Counted from the first letter of the stretch, positions 26,063 to 35,524 are shown. The stretch is DNA of 37,045 nucleotides from Desulfobacterales bacterium (GCA_018432925.1 JAHDSC010000130.1:1-37045), one strand, 5' to 3'. Notes: a model not told the origin generated them from the sequence alone. Made by a program: numbers and translations.

Positions 26063-26291
26063 GAAATCAACATAAAGGATTTCTTCAATGAGTTTCTTAA
26101 AATTAAAAAGCCTTTTGGAAAAAGGACAAGAATTGCGGTGCAAAAAGACCTTTATCCAGAGAGGCTCTGCGGATGAGATATAATAAAGAAATCTTCATTG
26201 CAAGCGGAAACTCTTTTGGCGGAATTCGTAATTTTTTTAAAGAATTGAAATTTCACCGAATGATTTTAAGCCAAATCCGGGCGCCGAATGA

Positions 26292-28460
26292 TCATTGGGC
26301 GCTTTTGCTTTCGTCCTTTCCGAATCCTTCGAAGAGTTCAACCTGAATCGCGCCTCGAGGGCAAACGTTCACACAGGTATAGCACAACGTGCACTTTTCC
26401 GGATCGATTGTAAATATCTCCCCATTACGCGATATGGCCTTTTGGGGACACAGTTCCACGCATTTATCACAGAAAATGCACGTACCGCAGCTCATGCACC
26501 TGTCAATTTCCTTTTCCTCCCCTCCGAAATAAAGGGGTTGAATCTTTCTTCTCGGAACCAGCTTCTTGTCCGGATAAACAAATTCATCGCCATTGATGGT
26601 GACGTGGATTTCCATCGCGGCCAGTCTCCCCGATCCGATGGCATTGGTAACGAGACCCGGCATGAGAATATCGCCCGCCCCATAAATCTTGGGATCACTG
26701 CTCTTGAAAGATTTTTCCGCAGTAACCATGTACCCTTTCTCATCAATCAGCACGGATTCAGGCAAAAACGACGTATCCGGAATTTCACCGATGCTGAAGA
26801 TGGCGATATCGGCATTTAAATCCGTCCCGTCATCCAAATAAATTTTCCGCTCATCCAGTTTCTCGATTCTTTTCGGCCAGATAATTCGGGTTCCCAGCTT
26901 CATCGCCAGTTCCAATTCTTTTCCGAAAGCCAGCGGTTTTTGAATATCGATGGCTGTCACCTTCGCAGCGCCAAGGCGCCAGGATTCACAAGCGATATCC
27001 ATGCCCGCATTGCCGGCACCGATAATAACCACCTCTTTTTCGGTTAAATCGATCGGCTTTCCTTTATTGATATCAATCAGAAACCGGAGGCCCGATAAGA
27101 TTCTTTCGCCGCCCGGATAATTGATTTTCCGGGCGACATGGGCACCCGTCGCAACCAGAACCGCATCGCTGTCGTTATAAATCTGTTTGAAGGTCTTCCC
27201 GTCGATCGATTTCCCCAAATCAAATCGTATCGGAAGAGATTGAATCCTATCGATGTCTTTATTCAAAAGATCGTCGGAGAGTCTTTCTCTCGGAATCGCT
27301 TTTCGGATCTTTCCCCCCAGGTCATCCATCTCGTCATAAACCCTCACTTGATATCCCCGGCGAGCAAGTTGCCATGCGGAAGACAATCCGGCCGGACCGG
27401 CCCCGATAATGGATATAATCTCTTTTCGTCTTTTTTTTGAAACCACCGGATTGAAATCCGGGTAATATTCTCGTGCCAGCTCTTGAATCCGAACCGGGCC
27501 GTCGATTAAATTTCTGCTGCAAGCCTCCATGCAGGGTGCAGGGCAGACCGTCCCGCATACGGACAACCGGAAGGGGGTGTATTCATCCATCAGGAGTTGG
27601 GCTTCCTTGATTTTACCGTCCTTGATCAGGTTCAAAAAAACCGGCGTGGGGATCCCTGTTGGGCAGTTATAGGAACAGGGAGGCGAAAGGTTGAAATGCT
27701 TCGGCATTTGAGTTTTGATATTCATGCCGGGGACATACAGATTACCGAAAGGTCTGTGACCTTTTCGGGTAATCTTAACAAATTCATTCAACGAAATTTC
27801 TTTAAGATCGATAGCCAAATCTTCCGCGTATTCCGCAAGCGCCGCTTCTAGAAATTTCCGATCATCCGCATCCATGTCCGTAAAGACGGCACCGGGCCCG
27901 AGTTGGTGGTTTGCAACACGCCCCCTCACATAAATGCTGCCTCCGTGAATTCCGGTTCCCACACTACCGCCGACCGGCGGATTTTTTCCCTCATTCAGAT
28001 TCAAAACCACCAGTCTGCCGCCTGCCATATATTCGCCGCAGTAATCCTTCGCGCTGCCTCCGACAATGAGCCAGGGAATCTGCTCCAAATATTCCTTCAT
28101 ATGAATACCGGCCCTGTATTCCACATCTCCCTTTATGAAGATCTTCCCCCCCCTCATCGAGTGACCGGGAATCTCTCCGGCTTTCCCGTGAATAACGATT
28201 TTACCCGCATTCATGGTATTTCCGACGCCGTCCTGGGCATTGCCGAAGACGGTGATGTTCGGTCCGTTCATAAAAGCGCCGAGATCCTGCCCCGGCGTCC
28301 CGCAGATGATCAATTTAACTTCCTGGTTTAATCCGCCGCCGATATATCTTTGGCCGAGTATATTCTTCAGACGGATCTCTTTCTCCCCTTTTGATAAGGA
28401 TTGCCGGATCTGTCGGTTTAAGACTTTATAATAGAGTTCTTTTGCATCAATGGTCAGCAT
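26292..28460 (-). CDS. Split glutamate synthase: GXGXG domain fused to GltD-like reductase
   Basis: A 722-residue fusion. Residues 1-240 are the right-handed beta-helix (GXGXG) domain that forms the C terminus of bacterial GltB, with repeats such as GNAQDGVGNTMNAG and GTGIHGGSIYVRG. From about 270 it is GltD-like: N-terminal iron-sulfur region (CSYNCPTGIP, CGTVCPAPCMEAC), FAD site IIGAGPAGLSSA, NAD(P)H site IIGAGNAGMDIA, then C-terminal CMSCGTCIFCDKC and CTLCYTCVNVCP clusters. It should supply NAD(P)H-derived electrons to the FMN subunit encoded just upstream. In archaeal-type enzymes the GXGXG part is usually a separate small protein; the fusion to the reductase is notable. Confidence 0.87.
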   Translation of the reverse strand: MLTIDAKELYYKVLNRQIRQSLSKGEKEIRLKNILGQRYIGGGLNQEVKLIICGTPGQDLGAFMNGPNITVFGNAQDGVGNTMNAGKIVIHGKAGEIPGHSMRGGKIFIKGDVEYRAGIHMKEYLEQIPWLIVGGSAKDYCGEYMAGGRLVVLNLNEGKNPPVGGSVGTGIHGGSIYVRGRVANHQLGPGAVFTDMDADDRKFLEAALAEYAEDLAIDLKEISLNEFVKITRKGHRPFGNLYVPGMNIKTQMPKHFNLSPPCSYNCPTGIPTPVFLNLIKDGKIKEAQLLMDEYTPFRLSVCGTVCPAPCMEACSRNLIDGPVRIQELAREYYPDFNPVVSKKRRKEIISIIGAGPAGLSSAWQLARRGYQVRVYDEMDDLGGKIRKAIPRERLSDDLLNKDIDRIQSLPIRFDLGKSIDGKTFKQIYNDSDAVLVATGAHVARKINYPGGERILSGLRFLIDINKGKPIDLTEKEVVIIGAGNAGMDIACESWRLGAAKVTAIDIQKPLAFGKELELAMKLGTRIIWPKRIEKLDERKIYLDDGTDLNADIAIFSIGEIPDTSFLPESVLIDEKGYMVTAEKSFKSSDPKIYGAGDILMPGLVTNAIGSGRLAAMEIHVTINGDEFVYPDKKLVPRRKIQPLYFGGEEKEIDRCMSCGTCIFCDKCVELCPQKAISRNGEIFTIDPEKCTLCYTCVNVCPRGAIQVELFEGFGKDESKSAQ

Positions 28461-28584
28461 ATCAGTTATTCACACATAGAATTGATGGTCTTTACATGAT
28501 AAAATTTGCAGCCGCGTCTCCATTTCATGAATCGAAATCGGTCGGAATTGACTGGAAGTGTCAACAATGATCGAAGCTGAGGTT

Positions 28585-28603
28585 GTGGAGTTCCGAATTC
28601 CAC
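28585..28603. other. Short perfect hairpin between the two glutamate synthase genes
   Basis: GTGGAGTTCCGAATTCCAC folds into an 8-bp stem (one G-U pair) with a 3-nt loop. It has no T-run on either strand, so it is not a clear terminator. It may stabilise or process the transcript within a 171-nt gap. Confidence 0.3.
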
Positions 28604-28631
28604 GAAATCCGTTACGTCCGGCCCGCTGAAG

Positions 28632-30155
28632 TTATGCTCCGGCATGCTTGATCCCGAGAATTTTCAGTTCTTCTTCATTCAGACCGATGCCTCTGAGCCG
28701 GTCCCGGTTGCCTCTCAGTGCCTCTATGGCACTGATTCCCATCGATCCCATCAGCTCCTTAATTTCTTCCGCCCAGGCATGAAGAAGCCTTATTAGAGCG
28801 CCGGATGCTTCTTCCACATCGATCCGTTCGGCCAACCCAGGCTTGTTCGTCGTGATGCCATACGGGCACCTGCCGGTAAAACATCGCTGGCAGACGCCGC
28901 ATCCGAGTGCGATCAATACCGGAGTACCCACATAAACCGCATCGGCGCCAAGACAGATCGCCTTCAAAACGTCGGATGAGCACTGAATCCCTCCGGATGC
29001 AATGAGACTGACGGTATTTCTTATTCCTTCCTCTCGCAAACGCCGGTCCGCGGCGGATAAGGCAAGTTCAATCGGAATACCGGTATTTTGCCTGATCTGA
29101 AAAGGGGTTGCCCCCGTACCGCCTCGGAATCCGTCAATGACGATGATATCCGCGCCAGCTCTGGCGATGCCGCTTGAAATCGGGGCGACATTATGCACCG
29201 CTGCAATTTTGACCGCCACCGGAATCTTGTATTCCGTCGCTTCCTTTATGGCATAGATAAGCTGCCGTAAATCCTCGATCGAATAGATATCGTGATGGGG
29301 TGCGGGGGACAGGGCATCGGTTCCCTCGGGAATCATCCTTGTCTTTGAAATCGCCTCCGAAACTTTTTCTCCCGGAAGATGCCCACCGATGCCCGGCTTT
29401 GCTCCCTGACCGATCTTGATCTCAACGGCGGCGGCGGACTTCAGATAATCCTCGCTGACTCCAAACCTGCCGGAGGCCACTTGTACGATCGTATTGCCGC
29501 CATATTTCCTCAGTCTCTGATGGAATCCGCCCTCTCCGGTATTCCAGTAAGTCCCGACCTCGCGGGTCGCCTTTGCTTCCGCCTCATGGACTCTCAGGTT
29601 GACGGCACCGAAACTCATGGCGGCGAACATGATCGGCACCTCCAGCTCCAGCTGGGGACCGATTTCCTCTCCGTAGCAATGCGGTTTCCTGCCAAGGTAT
29701 GTTCTTATTTCCATCGGCTCCCTAAGAGGATCTATGGATGGATTGGTAACTTGGCAGGCATCAAACATCATGTAATCAAAATATCGCTTCTGGGGGCCGG
29801 TTGCTCCCGTTCCTACCAGCAGGACCCCGCCTTTCGATCCGGCCTGTCTCCAGAGATTGCTTACATAATTGGTCGTCCAGTACCCATGAGAAGTATGCAT
29901 CGGTTGAGATGCGATGTGAATCGCATTCTGCGGGCACATTTTTACGCATCTCTGGCAGGCATTACAAGCGCTCCGGTTTGCCCAAGGCCGATAGCAAACC
30001 TTCCCGTCCTTGCCTTTCACCGGCTTGAGAGATATTTCTCCAAAAGAACATTCCTTGACACAGATGCTGCACCCGTTTTCATAGTCGCATCTTTCGAGAT
30101 CAAACTCCGGATGAAACGAAGGTATGATCTTCCAGTTGTTTTTCATATCAGTCAT
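28632..30155 (-). CDS. Archaeal-type glutamate synthase, FMN synthase-domain subunit with N-terminal ferredoxin domains
   Basis: A 507-residue protein equivalent to the central FMN domain of GltB, in which ammonia and 2-oxoglutarate become glutamate. N-terminal 75 residues carry two iron-sulfur motifs (CDYENGCSICVKEC and CNACQRCVKMCP). The TIM-barrel synthase domain shows MSFGAVNLRVHEAEAKA, NTGEGG, QVASGRFGV, KIGQGAKPGIGGHLPGEKV, SPAPHHDIYSIEDL, IDGFRGGTGATP and ASGGI, plus C-G-VCQRCFTGRCPYGI binding the [3Fe-4S] centre. ATG 30155 is used; AGGG lies about 9 nt upstream. The glutaminase and reductase parts are the flanking genes. Confidence 0.92.
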   Translation of the reverse strand: MTDMKNNWKIIPSFHPEFDLERCDYENGCSICVKECSFGEISLKPVKGKDGKVCYRPWANRSACNACQRCVKMCPQNAIHIASQPMHTSHGYWTTNYVSNLWRQAGSKGGVLLVGTGATGPQKRYFDYMMFDACQVTNPSIDPLREPMEIRTYLGRKPHCYGEEIGPQLELEVPIMFAAMSFGAVNLRVHEAEAKATREVGTYWNTGEGGFHQRLRKYGGNTIVQVASGRFGVSEDYLKSAAAVEIKIGQGAKPGIGGHLPGEKVSEAISKTRMIPEGTDALSPAPHHDIYSIEDLRQLIYAIKEATEYKIPVAVKIAAVHNVAPISSGIARAGADIIVIDGFRGGTGATPFQIRQNTGIPIELALSAADRRLREEGIRNTVSLIASGGIQCSSDVLKAICLGADAVYVGTPVLIALGCGVCQRCFTGRCPYGITTNKPGLAERIDVEEASGALIRLLHAWAEEIKELMGSMGISAIEALRGNRDRLRGIGLNEEELKILGIKHAGA

Positions 30156-30191
30156 TAGGTGATCCCTGACTTTTCTCTGTGGAAAACGCCT

Positions 30192-31283
30192 TTACCATAA
30201 GGTCCAGGAAGATTTAATTTTTTCAACCGTAAGGTTCTCCTCTACGGAAAATTCGATAATAACCGGCTCGCCGCCTTTGGGTGACCATATCATGTCGGCA
30301 TCCGGAGATAAAAGCCGAATGCTGCATTCTTCCGATGATGCATAAAACGTACTTCCCGCCTTTGCGCATACAACCGGCCGGAGTTTATTCCTGTCATTAA
30401 GGACGATGGCGCCGTTTTGATTCGTTATGACGATGCCGAAGGGGCCGTTTACAATCGCGGATCCATAGATCTGCCTCAAGGCTTTCTTTTTTTCATCTTT
30501 CGTCCGGTCGATATCTTCCCACAGCGACGGAGCCATCACATAGCAGGCGTTTTCCGGTGCCAGCTTGTCCGTTCTCGTAAGCTTATCGTAAATGTAAGTG
30601 ATCACCTCGGTATCCGTCTTCAGCATACAGTAATATCCGTACATTTCGAGCCATCTTACATTGGTCCCGTAACTGGTTATCTCGCCGTTGTGGACAACCG
30701 CCTTATCAAGAATGGCAAAAGGATGGGCGCCGCCCCACCATCCGGGCGTATTGGTCGGAAAACGATTGTGAGCCGTCCACATGTAACCTTTGTAATCCTC
30801 AATCCTGAAATAATCCGCGATATCTTCGGGGTATCCCATCCCTTTAAATACCCCCATATTTTTTCCTGAAGACACCACGTATGCGCCCGGCATTTTATTA
30901 ATGGTCATTACAATTTCAACAACATAATCTTCTTCGGTCTGCTCGGGCGAAAAAAACTCTGCAAGCGGTTTTAAAAAATATCTCTTGAAATGAGGGCCTT
31001 TCGGAATCCGGTCATTTGGATAAACCGGGATTTGTTCGGATTGATAGATATTCATCCTGCTTTTGAGGTAATCTTCAACCACCGGGATGTAAGGGCTGTG
31101 CCGGTTCCCCTCGAACATGATATGAAAGGCGTATTTGTCTCTATGTTCAGGGTATATACCGTAGACGGCAAATCCCCCTCCTAGGCCGTTACCCCTTTCT
31201 TTCTGGATCCGTATGGCCTCGCGTATATAGCCCCCGTCAATGAGTTTTCTGTCCGTGTTGATAATTCCGACGATTCCACACAT
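30192..31283 (-). CDS. Split glutamate synthase, class II glutaminase subunit
   Basis: A 363-residue Ntn-type glutamine amidotransferase domain. It begins MCGIVGI, so the catalytic Cys becomes N-terminal after Met removal. Seen further: TAHNRFPTNTPGWWGGAHPF, VVHNGEI-SYGTN, and the TDTEVI loop, which are the glutamine site. This is the GATase portion of GltB encoded as a separate protein; it delivers ammonia to the FMN subunit 36 nt downstream. ATG 31283 is certain: AAGGAG lies 6 nt upstream and family sequence starts there, although the frame is open further upstream. Confidence 0.93.
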   Translation of the reverse strand: MCGIVGIINTDRKLIDGGYIREAIRIQKERGNGLGGGFAVYGIYPEHRDKYAFHIMFEGNRHSPYIPVVEDYLKSRMNIYQSEQIPVYPNDRIPKGPHFKRYFLKPLAEFFSPEQTEEDYVVEIVMTINKMPGAYVVSSGKNMGVFKGMGYPEDIADYFRIEDYKGYMWTAHNRFPTNTPGWWGGAHPFAILDKAVVHNGEITSYGTNVRWLEMYGYYCMLKTDTEVITYIYDKLTRTDKLAPENACYVMAPSLWEDIDRTKDEKKKALRQIYGSAIVNGPFGIVITNQNGAIVLNDRNKLRPVVCAKAGSTFYASSEECSIRLLSPDADMIWSPKGGEPVIIEFSVEENLTVEKIKSSWTLW

Positions 31284-31320
31284 CGAAGGCTCCTTGATTC
31301 CGGTTAAAAACAGTGATCGG

Positions 31321-32031
31321 CTATTTTTTACTTCTTTGTCCGTCCATCGACTTGCGGATTGCCGCAAGCCGTAAAAAGTTTGTGCATATCGTTCCCGCCT
31401 GTGAATAAAAGTCGCTTTCTATTTTTTCAAATGTGCGGATCATCTCACTGCGTTCCGGAAAGGGCTCCATCCATTCAAGCAGCATTTCAGGCGTGACTTC
31501 AATGTGAAACTGTAGGCCGTATGCGTTGCGATATCGGAACGCCTGATTCGGACATTCCCCTGATGTGGCAAGCAGCGATCCGCCGTCCGGAATTTCAAAG
31601 CTCTCCTCATGCCACTGAAATACCGTCAGAGTCTTTGGAAGCCCTTGAAAAAGAGTGTCCCTTCTTCCCAGGTCCGTCATGGAAACGCTTTTCCAACCGA
31701 TTTCTTTCTCGGGAGATTTCTTGACGGAGGCTCCACAAGCCTTTGCGATCATCTGGGCACCCAGGCAGATTCCGAGCACCGGCAGATTATTGTCAATCGC
31801 CTCCCGTAAAAATGCTTTTTCTTTCCCGAGAAACGGATACTTGTCTTCATCATTCACACTCATCGGTCCGCCCATCGAGACAATCGCATCATAGCAACCG
31901 ACATCGACCGGCGGATTGTCTCCATCATAGAGCTTTACCGTTTGATGGCCTGCACCGGCGCGTTCGAAAAAATCCACCAACGTGCCGGGTCCTTCGGATC
32001 GAATATGGGTAAGAATAAGCGCCTTTTTCAT
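31321..32031 (-). CDS. Class I glutamine amidotransferase-like protein (GMP synthase-type domain)
   Basis: A 236-residue stand-alone GATase1 domain. The catalytic Cys lies in GICLGAQM (about residue 89), and the His-Glu pair in LQFHIEVTPEM (about 175-177). It resembles proteins annotated as type 1 glutamine amidotransferase or GMP synthase amidotransferase-like; no cognate synthetase gene is adjacent. It sits between glnA and the glutaminase gene of glutamate synthase, so a gamma-glutamyl hydrolase or ammonia-supplying role in nitrogen metabolism is plausible but unproven. Confidence 0.82.
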   Translation of the reverse strand: MKKALILTHIRSEGPGTLVDFFERAGAGHQTVKLYDGDNPPVDVGCYDAIVSMGGPMSVNDEDKYPFLGKEKAFLREAIDNNLPVLGICLGAQMIAKACGASVKKSPEKEIGWKSVSMTDLGRRDTLFQGLPKTLTVFQWHEESFEIPDGGSLLATSGECPNQAFRYRNAYGLQFHIEVTPEMLLEWMEPFPERSEMIRTFEKIESDFYSQAGTICTNFLRLAAIRKSMDGQRSKK

Positions 32032-32095
32032 TTGACTTCAAAACAATAGACTTCGCAAGAAGCTCGACAATGAACCGCCTGCCCGTACCCGTGTT

Positions 32096-32119
32096 TAAAA
32101 AGAGGAATGAATTCTTCCT
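32096..32119 (-). terminator. Weak intrinsic terminator or attenuator after glnA
   Basis: On the minus strand, a 5-bp stem AGGAA/TTCCT (plus-strand 32119-32103, 7-nt loop) is followed by CTTTTT. An outer inverted repeat GCCTGCC/GGCAGGC (32077-32083 and 32141-32147) encloses it and could compete. It may give partial termination, with higher glnA than downstream transcript. Confidence 0.4.
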
Positions 32120-32169
32120 TAAAATTGGAAAACAGGTGCAGGCAGGCAGTCCAAAAGATAGAGCTTAGG

Positions 32170-33501
32170 TTAAAGAATCGGCAAATACTTTTCCAATTCG
32201 AATTTGCTCACGTGCGTCCGGTATTTGTCCCACTCGATTTTTTTGTTGGAAATAAATTTTTCAAAGATATGATCTCCAAGCGCCTCTCTCACCAGCTCGC
32301 TTTTCTCGGTAATCGGTATCGCCTCTCCCAAGCTTCCCGGGAGCGAATCAATTCCTTTGCTTTCACGCTCGTCAGGGGTCATCTCGAAAATATCCTCTTC
32401 AATCGGACCGCCGAGCACATATTTCTCCTTCATCCCCTTCATGCCGGCTGCCAGCATGACGGCAAAAGCCAGATAAGGATTCGCGGCAGGATCCGGGCAG
32501 CGAAACTCCATTCGTGTGGCATTCGCTTTTCCCGGTTTGTACATGGGAACGCGGATCAGGGCGGATCGATTTCTTCTGGCCCACGATATGTAAACCGGGG
32601 CTTCATAGCCGGGAACCAGTCGTTTGTATGAGTTGACCCACTGTGCCACCACCGAGCAAATCTCTTTCGAATGTTTCAGGAGTCCCGCAATGTAGTTTTT
32701 ACCGATTTCCGACAGATAATACTTGTCATTCGGATCAAAAAAAGCATTCTCGCTTCCTTTGAAAAGAGACTGATGGACATGCATGCCGCTGCCGTTTTGG
32801 CCAAAGATCGGTTTGGGCATAAAGGTGGCGTAAACGCCGTGCTGTAATGCAACTTCTTTAACCGTCAGGCGATATGTCATCGCCGCATCCGCCATGGAGA
32901 GGGCATCCGTGTATCGCAGGTCAATTTCGTGCTGACTGGGCGCTACTTCGTGGTGACTATACTCGACCGGAATGCCCATGCTCTCTAACGCCAGAATCGT
33001 GTCCTTCCGGAGATCGCTGGCAACATCCAGAGGAGTCAGATCGAAGTAGCCGCCGTGATCCAATATCTCCGTGCTCGAGGAATTCTTGAAATAGAAAAAT
33101 TCGAGCTCCGGCCCCACATAAAAGGTAAACCCCATCTCCTCCGCCTTTTTCAGGTTCCGCTTGAGTGCATATCGTGGATCCCCTTTGTAAGGAGTGCCGT
33201 CCGGATTCAGAATGTCGCAAAACATCCGGGCTACGTTCATGCCGGCACTAGCCCGCCAAGGAAGGATTGCGAAAGTATTCGGGTCCGGTTTTGCAACCAT
33301 ATCGCTTTCTTCTATTCTGGCGAATCCTTCGATGGAAGAGCCGTCAAATCCCATTCCCTCCTCAAACGCTCCTTCCAATTCGGCCGGTGAAATCGCAAAA
33401 CTTTTTAACATGCCAAGCACATCGGTAAACCACAGCCGGATAAATCGAACATTTTTTTCTTTTACCTGCTTTAATACATATTCTTTGTCTTTTGCAGCCA
33501 T
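32170..33501 (-). CDS. glnA: Type I glutamine synthetase (alpha-like)
   Basis: A 443-residue glutamine synthetase, which makes glutamine from glutamate, ammonia and ATP; dodecameric and cytoplasmic in this family. Seen: FTDVLG, GFDGSSIEGFARIEESDM, the GPELEFF metal-site strand, NGSGMHVHQSL, KRLVPGYEAPVYISWARRNRSA and RMEFRCPDPAANPYLAF. The adenylylation Tyr of GSI-beta (NLYDLPPEE) is replaced: the site reads DIFEMTPDE (Phe about 372). Length and C terminus match the GSI-alpha (Bacillus-like) branch, so adenylylation is not expected. ATG 33501 has AAGGAG 8 nt upstream. A sigma-54 promoter lies 170 nt upstream. Confidence 0.95.
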   Translation of the reverse strand: MAAKDKEYVLKQVKEKNVRFIRLWFTDVLGMLKSFAISPAELEGAFEEGMGFDGSSIEGFARIEESDMVAKPDPNTFAILPWRASAGMNVARMFCDILNPDGTPYKGDPRYALKRNLKKAEEMGFTFYVGPELEFFYFKNSSSTEILDHGGYFDLTPLDVASDLRKDTILALESMGIPVEYSHHEVAPSQHEIDLRYTDALSMADAAMTYRLTVKEVALQHGVYATFMPKPIFGQNGSGMHVHQSLFKGSENAFFDPNDKYYLSEIGKNYIAGLLKHSKEICSVVAQWVNSYKRLVPGYEAPVYISWARRNRSALIRVPMYKPGKANATRMEFRCPDPAANPYLAFAVMLAAGMKGMKEKYVLGGPIEEDIFEMTPDERESKGIDSLPGSLGEAIPITEKSELVREALGDHIFEKFISNKKIEWDKYRTHVSKFELEKYLPIL

Positions 33502-33961
33502 TTTGTACTCCTTAACTGTTTTTGTTATTCAAATCGAAGCCGTTGCGTTTTTAGCGATATTGGAAAGTGAATCGGCTCTCCATGTGATGAAAATTACTCT
33601 TCTTTCTAAATTCGCGATTCAGAAAAAAACCGTTGGAAATAAAAATGGATCGATCGATGTATATTGGTTTAGCAACATCCATGCCAGATAGAATCATTGC
33701 AATTCCATCGGATGGCAGGATTAGAAGTGGTTTCCAAACCTTTCATCGTTTTTACGATCAAAAACGGTAAGATGCATTCAAGCCATTGAATAGATAGAGT
33801 ATTTTGAAGATTGAAAACATCTCTCAGATGCAGAGATGGAGCCTTGCGGCAGGTTTTGAAAACACCTCAAAGCTGTTTTCAAGCCGAAAATGTGAAGGCC
33901 GAAAGGCCGGCGATCGATTGGTAAACTACAAATTTGTAGGAATAAAAAATTATATCTACAA
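33502..33961. other. glnA upstream region rich in dyads
   Basis: Contains the sigma-54 promoter (33671-33686) and, further upstream on the minus strand, several perfect inverted repeats: CGTTTTT/AAAAACG (33747-33766), CATCTCT/AGAGATG (33818-33838), TTGAAAACA/TGTTTTCAA (33856-33882, 9-nt spacer) and the palindrome CTACAAATTTGTAG (33926-33939). TTGAAAACA occurs once more at 33811-33819. These are candidate activator sites or transcript folds; none has a proper T-run. Confidence 0.5.
33671..33686 (-). promoter_or_regulatory. Sigma-54 (-24/-12) promoter of glnA
   Basis: Minus strand reads TGGCAT-N5-TTGCT; consensus is TGGCAC-N5-TTGCW, with the invariant GG and GC correctly spaced. The start of transcription is expected near 33661, about 160 nt before the glnA ATG. 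The neighbouring gene encodes a sigma-54 activator. Confidence 0.8.
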
Positions 33962-35524
33962 TTATGTTCGAAATCGTACCGGATCAATCTGATATTTGTT
34001 TACCCTCAGGCCCATAATTCGTTCCGTGACTCCAAGGAGCCTGGCCGCTCTGGCCATATTGCCGCGAGATGTTTTAAGGGCATCCATGATCAGATCCCGC
34101 TCCAGGTTATCCAGTGAATCCTGCATCGTACCTTTGTAAATGGTTCCGCTATAAGTCGATGTCTGAAGCGTTGGAGGCAGTTGATGCCCATGAATAACCC
34201 CGTCATTGCTTAAAAGAGCGGCACGTTCAATGCAATTTTCAAGTTCTCTGACATTGCCGGGCCAATGATAGCTCATAAACATATCCAATGCCTGTGTACT
34301 GATGCGTAAGATCTTTTTATGATTCGCCCTGGCATATCGTTCCGCAAAAAAATCAGCCAGAAGCGGGATGTCTGTTTTTCGCTCACGCAAAGGGGGAATA
34401 TAGATCGGGAACACATTCAATCGGTAATACAAATCCTCCCTGAACTTTTCTTTTTCTATCAAGGATTCCAGGTTTCGATTGGTTGCGGCGATAATCCGAA
34501 CGTCGGCCTTTATCGTCGCTGTTCCTCCCACCCGTTCAAACTCGTGCTCCTGAAGCACTCGCAGGAGTTTTATCTGAACCGCCGGGGAAAAATCTCCGAC
34601 CTCATCAAGAAAGATCGTCCCTTTGGATGCCATTTCAAAACGCCCTTTTCGCTGGGAAACCGCTCCGGTGAAGGCACCTTTTTCATGGCCGAACAACTCA
34701 CTTTCCAGGACGGTTTCAGGAAGAGCGGCACAATTGACCTTGATAAAGGGTTTATCCGCCCTCAGGCTGTTATAATGAAGGGCATTGGCCACCAGTTCCT
34801 TTCCCGTCCCGCTCTCGCCGCGAATCAGAACCGTGGCATCGCTTTTGGAAACCCGTGCAATCAGATCATAGACTTCTTGCATCGCCTTTGAATTTCCAAT
34901 GATGTTTGTCGGATGGAAGCGCTCTTTCAATTCGTTCTGCAGTCGAACATTTTCCTGAATCAGAAGTTCGCGTTCTTCCTGAGCCCCCTGGCGAAGTCGA
35001 ACTGCTTGCGCCACCATGGACGCAATGATGGATAAAAGGCGCAAATCTTCCTTGAGCGATACGGACTCATCAAATAACCGGTCGGCGCTCAGTGTGCCGA
35101 TAACTTCATTTCCGATTTTAATCGGAACACATATGAATGAGATATCTTTTTTTTGTAGATTTTCACGGGAACGTGTGCGGTCCAAAAACAAGGGCTCATC
35201 GGATATACGAGGGACAATGAGTGGATGGCCGGTCTCTACGACTTTTCCGGTGATTCCTTCACCGATCTTGTATCTACCTCGTTTTTTCTCGTTTTCGGAC
35301 AGACCGTGCGCCGCATCGATGTAAATTTCACCGGTCATTCGATTCAGCAGGGTCAAGGTGCCGCGGGTCATGCCCATCCGTTCCGCCAGAGCACTCAGAA
35401 CCGGCCCAACGACTTCGCGCAAATTCATGCTGCTCCCCAGCGCCTGGCTTACTTCCCATAGCAGAGATAATTCCTCGATTTCTCTGTTTACCTTGAATTC
35501 CTTGTTTTTGGTATTGCTTCTCAT
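33962..35524 (-). CDS. Sigma-54-dependent transcriptional activator (NifA-like: GAF, AAA+, Fis HTH)
   Basis: About 520 residues. An N-terminal GAF sensor domain (about 20-170, with [12 protein letters not shown]) suits NifA/FhlA-like small-ligand or protein sensing; there is no phosphoacceptor receiver domain, so it is not a classical NtrC. The AAA+ domain has Walker A GESGTGKE (236-243), the sigma-54 contact loop GAFTGA (283-288), Walker [12 protein letters not shown] and R-finger region [14 protein letters not shown]. The C-terminal Fis-type HTH is about 475-510 ([17 protein letters not shown]). It lies between glnA and glnD, both with sigma-54 promoters, so these are its likely targets. 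ATG 35524 (AAGGA 11 nt upstream) is used; ATG 35536 is the alternative. Confidence 0.92.
   Translation of the reverse strand: MRSNTKNKEFKVNREIEELSLLWEVSQALGSSMNLREVVGPVLSALAERMGMTRGTLTLLNRMTGEIYIDAAHGLSENEKKRGRYKIGEGITGKVVETGHPLIVPRISDEPLFLDRTRSRENLQKKDISFICVPIKIGNEVIGTLSADRLFDESVSLKEDLRLLSIIASMVAQAVRLRQGAQEERELLIQENVRLQNELKERFHPTNIIGNSKAMQEVYDLIARVSKSDATVLIRGESGTGKELVANALHYNSLRADKPFIKVNCAALPETVLESELFGHEKGAFTGAVSQRKGRFEMASKGTIFLDEVGDFSPAVQIKLLRVLQEHEFERVGGTATIKADVRIIAATNRNLESLIEKEKFREDLYYRLNVFPIYIPPLRERKTDIPLLADFFAERYARANHKKILRISTQALDMFMSYHWPGNVRELENCIERAALLSNDGVIHGHQLPPTLQTSTYSGTIYKGTMQDSLDNLERDLIMDALKTSRGNMARAARLLGVTERIMGLRVNKYQIDPVRFRT

Noticed and set aside
33818..33838. CATCTCT/AGAGATG hairpin as terminator of the activator gene
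   Set aside because: It has no T-run on the minus strand and lies more than 120 nt past the stop; kept only as part of the dyad-rich region.
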